Part shown: positions 56,069 to 64,000 of the stretch, piece by piece
How positions within the stretch are numbered: position 1 is the stretch's first letter
Layout: each line of letters opens with the position of its first letter
Origin: Fragilaria radians
Taxonomy: Eukaryota; Bacillariophyta; Fragilariophyceae; Fragilariales; Fragilariaceae
Assembly (NCBI GenBank): GCA_900642245.1
Contig: CAAAJI010000014.1
Span: 109,660 to 173,659 of the forward strand
Reading direction: 5' to 3'
DNA length: 64,000 nucleotides
The notes under the pieces: generated by a model
Databases searched by the model: none
What the model was told of the DNA's origin: nothing
Seen by the model: only the letters and a program-made list of their open reading frames with translations
Made by a program: the position numbers and the translations under genes

Positions 56069-57766
56069 ATGACAATAACATCGGCACCAAAATGTATTAT
56101 TGATCGTAGTGTATTGAATTCAGATACAATTCAAGATATGACGGATATTGGGTTGTCCATGTTTGCTCCATTGTGTGGAAAAAATCGTGGTGCTTTTGTT
56201 ATGGAACCATCAGATGGGAAGACTTATGGTTGTATTGAATTTCCTTCTTACTTTGGTTCCCTCGTGGGAGTTACAGGAAATGTATCAATTCCTGATGCGA
56301 ATGCCATTAAGACAGTCTATCAAAATGGCAATGTCACATCCGAACAGGTTGTGGATATGTTGGACTTATTGGTCCAAGCTACCTATTATTCAACACCCAA
56401 CGTTGATCACGACACACATGGTTGTGATGTGGGAGGGTTAGCCACATTAAGCTGTGATTCTCCCACACCGACTACTTTGGAGGGCAACAATGGTATGCCT
56501 CCGACGTTGCGTGCTGTTACATTGGCAGGATTGTTTGTTGATGCTCCCTGGGCAACGGGAGGACGTCCATTAACATACGAACAAGCGAAAGGTTTCTACA
56601 CATCTCGTGACTTTCGTGAAATGAAGCAGCTTGGCCTGAATGCCGTTCAAATTCCATTTCATGCCAAAGATTTTTTGAATCTCGAGGGAGAAAACGTTGC
56701 ATTGCTGAACAAGATCTTGTCTCACGTCCAGAGAGAGGAACTCGTGGCTATTCTTGTAATCGTTCATGAAGATGATTCCCCTTTGGAAGCGATAGTTGCA
56801 GCAGCGAAATTTGCTTCGGCAAATCAACCAACTGTTGTGGCTCTGACCGTACCACCCTCGGACCTATCCATCCGAGCAGCACGTGAAGCCGCACCAACTC
56901 TCACTCTTATGGTACCAGTTAATGAAGGAACTATAATGACATGGAGTTTCGATAAGGATCGCAACATCATTGCTGCCATGGATATGAATCATGTCAGCAC
57001 GGTTGCTGATGTCGCGTCCTCAGATAGTCTTAATGATCGTATGAAGCTCTATTACCATGAAAGTGTAGCTTGCACTCGACGTGCTCCCTTGGAGTACACA
57101 AAATGCTTTCGACATGTTCCAGTCTTTGTGGCTAATGGATTTGATTTGAGTGTAGATAACTGCGTCTTTCAGGGAGTATCCGATTCCTTTGTGGATTACG
57201 GTCAGTGTAACCGATTTAATGAAACTATCAACTCAGATTGGTGGGCATCTCATAGAGAGTCCTTTGCGTCGAGGCAAATATTTTCCTATGAGAAAGGAAA
57301 TGGGTGGGCCTTCTCCGCCTGGAAGCTATTTGACGATTCGAATGTGGGTGTTCTAGACTCTCCTGCGAAGCTTTTATCTCTCAAGGATGTTTCTGCCGCT
57401 GGACTGTTCCCCAAATTATCGGATACTTCCTTGGCATGCTTGAATCCACCCATGTCTGACTTTGTTTTAGGCGACGATACACTGGCCCCATCTCCAGGAC
57501 CTCCACCCGACTGTGGAAATGGATGGTGGAATTGGGATCTGCAAGCTTGTGAATATTGGATTCCACCAACCGCATCTCCCTCCGAACCATGTCCTACGTG
57601 TCCGGAATGTATCGTGCAACCCGCATGTGCCGTTTGTCCGACACCATTGACCCGAGAGGCCTTACTGCAAGCTGGTGCCACAGGTGGAGCCGTTGCTTTG
57701 GCGATCGGCTATTTGGGACTTTGTCTCTTTGGTCGTCGTACGGGATATACAACATTGCCATCCTAA
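56069..57766 (+). CDS. GH5-like (degenerate TIM-barrel glucanase) membrane-anchored protein
   Basis: A single exon of 565 residues from the ATG at 56069 (MTITSAPKCI). Residues about 165-420 resemble GH5-type exo-beta-glucanases: GFYTSRDFREMKQLGLNAVQIPFH matches the usual W-x-T-E-x-D-F-x-x-I-x-x-x-G-x-N-x-V-R-I-P strand, but the Arg is Gln and the expected NEP/catalytic Glu pair is not evident (VNEGTI is the nearest), so catalysis is doubtful. A Cys/Pro-rich linker follows (PCPTCPECIVQPACAVCP), then one membrane segment GAVALAIGYLGLCLFG and a short tail RRTGYTTLPS. There is no obvious N-terminal signal peptide, which is odd for a type I protein; an upstream exon or internal signal may be missed. 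Such proteins are common in diatoms; their role is unknown. Confidence 0.7.
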   Translation: MTITSAPKCIIDRSVLNSDTIQDMTDIGLSMFAPLCGKNRGAFVMEPSDGKTYGCIEFPSYFGSLVGVTGNVSIPDANAIKTVYQNGNVTSEQVVDMLDLLVQATYYSTPNVDHDTHGCDVGGLATLSCDSPTPTTLEGNNGMPPTLRAVTLAGLFVDAPWATGGRPLTYEQAKGFYTSRDFREMKQLGLNAVQIPFHAKDFLNLEGENVALLNKILSHVQREELVAILVIVHEDDSPLEAIVAAAKFASANQPTVVALTVPPSDLSIRAAREAAPTLTLMVPVNEGTIMTWSFDKDRNIIAAMDMNHVSTVADVASSDSLNDRMKLYYHESVACTRRAPLEYTKCFRHVPVFVANGFDLSVDNCVFQGVSDSFVDYGQCNRFNETINSDWWASHRESFASRQIFSYEKGNGWAFSAWKLFDDSNVGVLDSPAKLLSLKDVSAAGLFPKLSDTSLACLNPPMSDFVLGDDTLAPSPGPPPDCGNGWWNWDLQACEYWIPPTASPSEPCPTCPECIVQPACAVCPTPLTREALLQAGATGGAVALAIGYLGLCLFGRRTGYTTLPS

Positions 57767-58841
57767 ATGAAACCGGATGGATGTGCGTGGGATGTGCTGA
57801 AAATGTGATGTATCAATGATGGAATCAAACAACTCCTACGTTAAATGACGAATTAAATTAAGTCCCCATTTATTCCAATGCTAGGTTTATTTTGTATCTC
57901 CAGTTGTTTACACATTGTTTAATAAGATTGGGAGCTCTGGATAGATCAGAAATTTACACTATCCCGTGATGTGTTTCTACATTGACTATCCATACTTGAG
58001 GACCTCAAATGATGTTAAAGATCAATACATTATCAATGATTACTAAATTGATTTGATCAAAGTCAGGGAGTTCCCTGCTTGGTCCCTTTTGTAACCTTAT
58101 CCATCTTGAGGCAGGAATGCTTGAAAAAGCTGTGATTGCATATACAATACCATTATGATTTCCTTTATTTGCAAGTATATATTTCTGTTTTTTATCATGT
58201 ACTCTCCATCCTTAGCACCCTTACAGTTTGCGTAACAGCAGAGCTCAAAATCAAATTCTGTCCTTGAGGAGCACAACCGGATTTTTCAATCAAATAAATG
58301 TCATCCATTTGGACAAGGTACATGAAAGCAGGCCCTTTGATTTCTTCTTTGTAATTCCAGGTAGGCATGGGTTGAAAATAGCGTCATTACTAACCACTTC
58401 ATCCAAATAATCTTTACATGATTTTTCCTATTGCCCCCAAATCTGAAGAGTAACATATGACTTCACATCTTAGATTAAAATTTTCAATGTATGACTTTAC
58501 TGCTATAGTGAGACTTTGTCCATCTGTCCATGCTGTCAACCACAGCATCCCTAAATGTGTGTGTGTGTTTTAGATATACCAGGGATATAATGACCAATTA
58601 AGGAAAAACTGACTTCAGTCCTATGCGTCATCCAGGAACATCAACATATGTTGCACATTTTTTTAATTTTCGCTGCAGAGTGTGTTGAATAAATAGCTGA
58701 AAACTATACATAGTTGGTGAGTAATTTTTGTCGAAACACATCAAACACGTTTCAACGGTATGTTGATAAGGGATTGAAAAAAATGGATATCTCCAAAACA
58801 AGAGTTAACATGTTCGGTCGGACAACAAAAAAACAAGAGAA
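57767..58841. other. Intergenic, 1.1 kb
   Basis: No convincing gene between the GH5-like gene and the haloperoxidase-like gene. A short GT run (GTGTGTGTGTGT) lies near 58558. The small frames at 58228-58410 and 58714-58896 look random. Confidence 0.5.
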
Positions 58842-60125
58842 ATGTGGAATCGACTTATCTTCATTACGCTTTTTCAACCTTCTTTCTCAGATCTGACTGT
58901 CAAGGGAACAAAGAGGCTGTTGATATCAGAGAGAATGGAAACAAAAACAAGGCACCATCGAGAGAAAAAACTGCCAAAGCATCGAGGGAAGAAACGTACC
59001 AAAGTAAACGATGTGGAGGACACATTCGATTTGGGAATTCGATTCAATAAAGTTGGGGGAAATGCGTCACATCTTACCATAGAAGACTATCCAATCGATG
59101 ATGAAGCCACCCTACACTGGTTACGGACCGAGACTCTGGCCGTGTCTGTTATCCATCCCAAAGATTGTTATGAATGTTTAAGGGAGGAGCCAAATTTGTT
59201 TCCAAATCTTGTCATGTATTTGGGCGGTCCTCCGTCACATCCATCACAAGATCCAAACGATTTATTTTGGAACGAATTTCGAGAAATTATGACAATCCAG
59301 ATCCTACGACGAAGAAGTAATAACAATATAATCAACAACAGCTACCACCACAATAGCAACGCCCGCACGATCATGCCACTACCAAAAATGTGGAAAAATT
59401 TTACCCTCCAACAGATTGCAGACGCTGTGCACGATCCATTTTTGGGATTGCATCACATAGAATTAATGAGATACTTGCTTGTCGACGGTGCCACCGTTAA
59501 CCGCGACATGGTGCCTTCTCCCTCGCATATTGACTTTGTTAGGGGAATCGTTATGCTTTGTGAACTCAATACCTATGCCATTCGGACAGTCGCTCCGTTC
59601 AGCTTTGGCATCAAATGGTGGATTGGACGGGCTCGTCCGGAAGAAGTTGCTTGGCTGATTGCCAACGGCACACTGGGGAGTAACATGGGCGTACCCCGAG
59701 ATATCGTTCAATCGATCCATTCCATGAGATTGGACTCTCCCACTGCCTTTACGGCATTCCCCGAAGGGTCGCCATGCCATCCTTCGTGGCCAGCAATGCA
59801 CTCGGCAGCAAGCTCTGCATCGCTATGGCTTGCGGTTGTCTTAAACTTGAATGAAGCACAATATTGTGAAGTGAAAAAAGTAGACTATGCCATTGCCTAC
59901 GCGCGGACTGTTGCGGGAGTTCATTATCCCTCAGATAACTTGGCAGGGCTTGAACTCGGTCAGGAAATTATGGCACGATATCTTCCAAAATACTTGTCTG
60001 AAACATACGGTTCAGATGAAAAAAATGTTCAGGATTTGGTAAACGAACGACGATTCAAATGGAAAGATTTTCTCTCGTCGGAATGCTTATCAGGTGAATG
60101 GACACAACCAAAATTTTCGCAATAG
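58842..60125 (+). CDS. Vanadium-dependent haloperoxidase-like protein (PAP2 fold)
   Basis: A single exon of 427 residues from the ATG at 58842 (MWNRLIFITLFQPSFSD), whose first 17 residues could be a weak signal peptide. Vanadium haloperoxidases oxidise halides with hydrogen peroxide. The vanadate-pocket motifs are recognisable: KWWIGRARPEE (Lys, six residues, Arg-Pro), HPSWPAMHSAAS with the active-site His, and YARTVAGVHYPSDNLAG with Arg and the vanadate-coordinating His. The usual PSGH is PAMH here, so the Ser and Gly that touch vanadate are replaced. The N-terminal region has a Lys/Arg-rich stretch, then DEATLHWLRTETLAVSVIHP. It could be a peroxidase with altered halide preference or a phosphatase-like relative; the sequence does not decide. 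Confidence 0.8.
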   Translation: MWNRLIFITLFQPSFSDLTVKGTKRLLISERMETKTRHHREKKLPKHRGKKRTKVNDVEDTFDLGIRFNKVGGNASHLTIEDYPIDDEATLHWLRTETLAVSVIHPKDCYECLREEPNLFPNLVMYLGGPPSHPSQDPNDLFWNEFREIMTIQILRRRSNNNIINNSYHHNSNARTIMPLPKMWKNFTLQQIADAVHDPFLGLHHIELMRYLLVDGATVNRDMVPSPSHIDFVRGIVMLCELNTYAIRTVAPFSFGIKWWIGRARPEEVAWLIANGTLGSNMGVPRDIVQSIHSMRLDSPTAFTAFPEGSPCHPSWPAMHSAASSASLWLAVVLNLNEAQYCEVKKVDYAIAYARTVAGVHYPSDNLAGLELGQEIMARYLPKYLSETYGSDEKNVQDLVNERRFKWKDFLSSECLSGEWTQPKFSQ

Positions 60126-60710
60126 TCATGACTCATTACTGTCAAAGATTTAAGGTGAAAAAATTGCCATGTGACTCTTTTATGTAGACAACATTTCCAA
60201 GGTTGAAATTCGACATTGCGGAATCATGATAATTACAAAGAGGGGATTCAGCCCAGCACAATCAGCATCAAATTATTAACAAAGTTGAAGGAGATACGAT
60301 GAAAAATTGAATTCCTGTCAGTTTTAGTTATAACAACTTTCGATTGAAGCTTTTCATTCATGGTATATGCAAGAAGTTGCAAGACTGAAATGAGACTTCA
60401 GTAAGGTTCCCTTTGAAAGAATAGTGTCATGTTTCCCTTCCGATCAAGAAGCGCATGGCTTAAATATTTAGTATCCTTTGGATGTGCGTTGTATCGAATA
60501 ACGCATTTTCACAAATTGGGAATTAGTATGGATAGAGTATGCAGTCGGTCAAACAAATTCAAGCTAGTCTAAAATAATTTAATACACTTAGTTGATACTT
60601 TATAAAATACTAAGCAAAAAGGTCTATTAAAAAAGAAAAACACAAAGATCTTTCGTTTGCGATTACCATAGAATGGGTGGACTTAAGATATTACTCAAAA
60701 CAAGGAGGCT
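60126..60710. other. Intergenic between convergent genes
   Basis: About 585 AT-rich bases without gene, repeat or RNA signature between the haloperoxidase-like gene and the ER J-protein gene. Confidence 0.5.
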
Positions 60711-62132
60711 CTACAGTCCCGTTGATCCTCGCTCTCTTCGCTCGGCTCGTTTCGTGATTTCCTTCAACCATTTTGTTATTGCATCTTGTTTCATGGATCC
60801 TTGGTGCCGAATCACATCAAATTGGTCATTATATTTTTCGGTCCCATAACCTTTGGGCACAAACGCGATCAATAGCGGATATTTTTTCACTTGAAACGCT
60901 TTTGCTAACTCCAAATTCTTGGCGCGCGATTCTCCAAATTGAAACGTCGAACGAAATTGATACGCAATCGCATAATATAATGTGGACGTTTCATACTTGT
61001 CCGTTAGCAAAAGAATGCTCGATTTCGTCGCTCCTTTCGCCAATAAACGGCTTGACAACTGTGACTTGCTGTTGATATTTTGCACCAGCGACTTTGGAAT
61101 TTTCTCATTGACAAAGTTATGTAGTACCTTTGGACTTATTTCATCGTCATCATTTTCGAATCTGGTAACAATCCCATCCACCACTAGAGCGAATTCCGGG
61201 AATGATGTCGAGCCGCTCAGTTTCGAGGCACAGAACTTGGCCTCCCGAGGATGGGAACAGTCAATCGCCCCTACTTTGAAAGCTGATTTTGCCGCGATAA
61301 CTTCCATGAATTGAGCGGCCTCGTGACATTCAGGAATTTCTGGATCGTAGAACATGATGAGCCACAAATGTTTTGACTTTTTATCCGGGAATTTCGGTTG
61401 TCCCAATTTCGTAACTTTTGACTGTCCTTTCGGAAACAAGTCCGTCGGTTGTTGTTGCTGTTGTTGTTGATGCTGCTGTCCAAAGCCTCCACCAGGGAAG
61501 CCACCTCCCGAGAAACCTCCACCGGGAAAGCCACCTCCTGGGAAACCTCCAAAGTTGAATGATCCTCCTCCTGGAAATCCACCACCACCTCCTCCAGAAT
61601 CGCTAAAACTAAACTTAATATGTTGACCACCGCCTCCACCTCCACCCCCTCCACCTCCTGCACCGAACATTTGCTCAAACATGCTGAAAGGATCGAAGCC
61701 AGCATGGCCACCAAAACCTCCAAATCCGCCACCATCTCCACCACTGAATCCACCAAAGCCTGCCTGATCTGGATCCATGCCTCGCTCCAACATTTCTAAT
61801 CCTTGCTTCCCATGTTTGTCATAAACTTTTCGCTTTTCTTCGTCGCTTAAAATAGCGTATGCTTCGCTGACTTTTACAAATATCTTCTCAGCATCTTCTT
61901 TATCGCTTGCATTAACCTTATCTGGATGATACTTAAGAGCTAATTTGCGATAGGCAGATTTGATATCTTTCGGGGATGCCGACCGTTTTAATCCCAAAAT
62001 CTTGTAATAGTCGCTCTCCTCGGCCCCTTGAGGTTTACGTTTTTGTTGCTGACGGCGTCCTGCAGCCTCTGAATGTGATAAAAGGATTGATAAAACCCAA
62101 AGGAATATTCCAACTCGATAAAATGATGGCAT
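60711..62132 (-). CDS. ER-type J-domain protein with thioredoxin-like C-terminal region
   Basis: A single exon of 473 residues from the ATG at 62132. Residues 1-23 ([20 protein letters not shown]...) are a signal peptide, placing it in the ER lumen. The J domain is at residues 40-107 ([22 protein letters not shown] at 69-71) and would recruit BiP-type Hsp70. A long Gly/Phe-rich stretch (residues 123-225, GGFPGGG units) and a Gln run follow. The C-terminal half has one or two thioredoxin-like folds: [52 protein letters not shown]. The CxxC active site is missing (only a single Cys in PECHE), so a chaperone rather than redox role is likely. It is similar in layout to DNAJC16/ERdj types. No KDEL-like end (it ends RERGSTGL), so retention is unexplained. 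Confidence 0.85.
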   Translation of the reverse strand: MPSFYRVGIFLWVLSILLSHSEAAGRRQQQKRKPQGAEESDYYKILGLKRSASPKDIKSAYRKLALKYHPDKVNASDKEDAEKIFVKVSEAYAILSDEEKRKVYDKHGKQGLEMLERGMDPDQAGFGGFSGGDGGGFGGFGGHAGFDPFSMFEQMFGAGGGGGGGGGGGQHIKFSFSDSGGGGGGFPGGGSFNFGGFPGGGFPGGGFSGGGFPGGGFGQQHQQQQQQQPTDLFPKGQSKVTKLGQPKFPDKKSKHLWLIMFYDPEIPECHEAAQFMEVIAAKSAFKVGAIDCSHPREAKFCASKLSGSTSFPEFALVVDGIVTRFENDDDEISPKVLHNFVNEKIPKSLVQNINSKSQLSSRLLAKGATKSSILLLTDKYETSTLYYAIAYQFRSTFQFGESRAKNLELAKAFQVKKYPLLIAFVPKGYGTEKYNDQFDVIRHQGSMKQDAITKWLKEITKRAERRERGSTGL

Positions 62133-62617
62133 TACTTTGACAAAGTCCGATCTCGCAATTCAAGTTTTACTCAAATTATAATACCTTGTCCCGTGCAACG
62201 ATCGAGATGTTCTAAGAAATCCGCCTAAACGTACTCGTACTGTCATCACAATAATAAAAGCATGGATCAATAAATTGCCACGCGTCACATGCTGCGTGAA
62301 GAGTCCTAGCCTAACTACAAGTGGGCTAAAGAAAAATGACCTCTCCATAAAGTTGAGTAATAGTCTAAAAATTGTGTGATGATACAAACATGGGTGGACA
62401 GTGGCTCCATGCATATCAAAAAAATTTTAGATCAGTTTAAAATTGCGTCATTGCAAACCAAACCTATAATCTTGGTGGCATCATATAAATGTGTGATAAA
62501 ATATGCTAATAAGTGATGAATAAAGAAACTACAGTATCTTTGTCAATAATTTAGTGTTATTCCATTCTCAACATACTCGACGGTCAAGAATCTTGGCATA
62601 TTCGCCATTTCACTGTT
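62133..62617. other. Intergenic between ER J-protein and FEN1
   Basis: About 480 bases containing the promoter of the ER J-protein (minus) and the end of FEN1. The minus frame 62160-62414 does not read like a protein. Nothing else is recognised. Confidence 0.5.
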
Positions 62618-63980
62618 TCATCGCTTACGTTTCCCAAAGAAACCATTCTTTTTGTTGGTCGCATTCTTCCCTGTGGTGGTTGTCTTGTTCTTTTTCTCCC
62701 CCACCGGATTGGGAATCACTTTGAAGAAAGAATCCATTCGTGCTTGTGGCTTTGCCGATGATTGGAATGCCTTTTGTAACTTTTCAATGTTGGACTTGAC
62801 ACGTTCAGGATTGAAACCCATCTCATCCACCAAAAAACGAGTCAATTCTTCTGGTTGACAGGGTTTAAATTTAATTTCTGGTGATTCCAATACATCGTGA
62901 TGATTGAAGAGACGACGGGCCTGAACGTAAATTGGTTCCATCTCCTCCTCAGTAATATTCTCGTCATCCTCCTTTTCGTCATTATTTTCTTCATCTGTAT
63001 CATAATTTTCAGCTGTCTTTGGTCGTTTCGCGTTGGGTTCCCAGGATTGGGGAACTGAATACTTCTTACGATCAATCTTACTCAACAGTGTTTCCATGTT
63101 CTTATACTCCCTTATCATTTTTAGGGCTGTCTTGGGCCCTATCCCTTTGATGGAATCGCAATAATCACACCCCATCAAAATACATAAATCCACAAATTGA
63201 TCATGATCAAGTTCAAGGCCCTCTAGAGCCTTTTGATAGTTAATAGTCTGAATCATAGCCTTGGAGGCATTGGCAAATGTCATTTTTCTTAATAGGACTG
63301 GTGTTCGAAAGGTCAAAGCATCCATATCTTCGGTAGCAGCAGCATAGACAAGTCCCCGTTGTGCCAAGGCAGCAGCTTGAGCTTCAGCCTCACATGGAGC
63401 TCGTATGACTGGTATTCCCATGAGCTCTAAAAGTCGCCGGCAATCTTCATTTTCTTTTTGACCCGCACGTACTAAACGTTTGTTCTGACGATCCTGTTCT
63501 TCAATATTTCCATCTTCTTCGGCAACTTTTAATGCTGCTTCAGCTTTTTCTCTTTTTTCTCTTCGCTTTCCTAGTTCTCCAGATTTAATTGTCGGTGGTT
63601 TGCCATCAAAGATATAGACAGGTCGAATGCCTTCCGTAAGGAATCGAATAGTACGATTGAACAGACCCTGCACATGTGAAGTAGTTTCACCATCAGCATT
63701 AGTTAATTGCATAGCTTGCCCCCCTGCTCCATTTTGAGATCGTACAGCGATCAGAAATTGATAAATAGCCATGGAGGCATCAATCGCGATTTTTCGTCCC
63801 TGAAGCGAAGACAGAGGCACTTCACGGACACTCTTGGGGTTGAAAAATCAGATAGATGAGTACTCAATGCTCGCTGAAGTTTCTCATAAAGAGCCAGAAC
63901 AGATTGCGGGCGATAACTGCGCTCTTACTTACATCGGGTGCTTCGTCTGCTAACAATTTAGCGAGGCCTTTGATACCCAT
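62618..63980 (-). CDS. FEN1: Flap endonuclease 1
   Basis: Exon 1 (63980-63933) encodes MGIKGLAKLLADEAPD and joins in phase 0 to exon 2 (63832-62618, starting SVREVPLSSLQGRK); the 100-base intron has GTAAGT and CAAG ends. The product is about 420 residues. FEN1 cuts 5' flaps during Okazaki-fragment maturation and base excision repair. All catalytic acids are visible: IAIDAS (Asp34, the same number as in human), YIFDGKPP, APCEAEAQAA, ATEDMDAL and GCDYCDSIKGIGPKTAL with the helix-two-turn-helix. An acidic insertion (NDEKEDDENITEEE) precedes the C-terminal arch region. The PCNA-binding box is QARMDSFFKV, and a Lys-rich nuclear signal ends KKNGFFGKRKR. Confidence 0.95.
63833..63932 (-). other. Intron of FEN1
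   Basis: A 100-base intron with a GTAAGT donor and CCCCAAG acceptor restores the invariant FEN1 N-terminus MGIKGLAKL in front of the main frame. Confidence 0.9.
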
Positions 63981-64000
63981 GTTTGCTGAAGAACCCTCGA

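Noticed and set aside
58228..58896. Two 60-codon frames upstream of the haloperoxidase-like gene as an upstream exon
   Set aside because: No donor and acceptor pair joins them in phase to the main frame, which already has a good ATG.

Overview
This window is nuclear DNA of a photosynthetic stramenopile, most likely a diatom (inference). The evidence is AT-rich DNA, short GT-AG introns (57 to 238 bases), protein-coding genes 0.2 to 4 kb apart on both strands, two members of an uncharacterised C-H-C protein family that I associate with diatom genomes, a vanadium haloperoxidase-like protein and a degenerate glycosidase-like ectoprotein. I recognise about twenty protein genes and no rRNA, tRNA or CRISPR.

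Layout. 0.1-1.7 kb: C-H-C family protein, with a second copy at 13.0-14.5 kb. 4.0-5.6 kb: secreted protein built of thirty 9-residue repeats. 7.3-8.8 kb: DHHC palmitoyltransferase with a short upstream exon. 11.75-12.63 kb: 882-base element with 49-base inverted ends, containing a 109-base direct duplication with a telomere-like joint. 15.7-17.4 kb: RluA/Pus9-type pseudouridine synthase. 17.6-24.7 kb: two large secreted G8-domain/beta-helix (CEMIP/TMEM2-like) genes placed tail to tail. 25.9 kb: UXT prefoldin-like protein.

27.4-48.0 kb is a rearranged region. A block holding a J-domain/DnaJ-X gene and downstream DNA occurs twice (A: 28.1-33.7 kb; B: 41.7-48.0 kb). Block A has lost the four-TM protein gene still present in block B. 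The two J-protein genes are nearly identical over their last two thirds and clearly different over the first third. Between the blocks lie a CRAL-TRIO protein, a GT8-like glycosyltransferase, a small three-exon membrane protein and decayed DNA. Direct repeats of about 570 bases flank block A, and a three-unit tandem array of about 640-base units lies inside it.

49.6-64.0 kb is ordinary gene-dense DNA: condensin II subunit G2 (NCAPG2), an FkbM methyltransferase, a GH5-like membrane-anchored protein, a vanadium haloperoxidase-like protein, an ER J-protein with a thioredoxin-like tail, and FEN1 at the right edge.

The genes do not form one pathway. Several products are predicted secreted, ER or Golgi proteins (the repeat protein, both G8 proteins, GT8, FkbM, GH5-like, ER J-protein), while NCAPG2, FEN1 and the pseudouridine synthase are housekeeping. 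I saw no clear new multi-gene system. The most interesting parts are the twin G8 genes, the A/B duplication with gene loss and probable gene conversion, the inverted-end element and the 9-residue repeat protein. Exon joins were worked out by hand from splice motifs and reading-frame phase; all identities are by eye.
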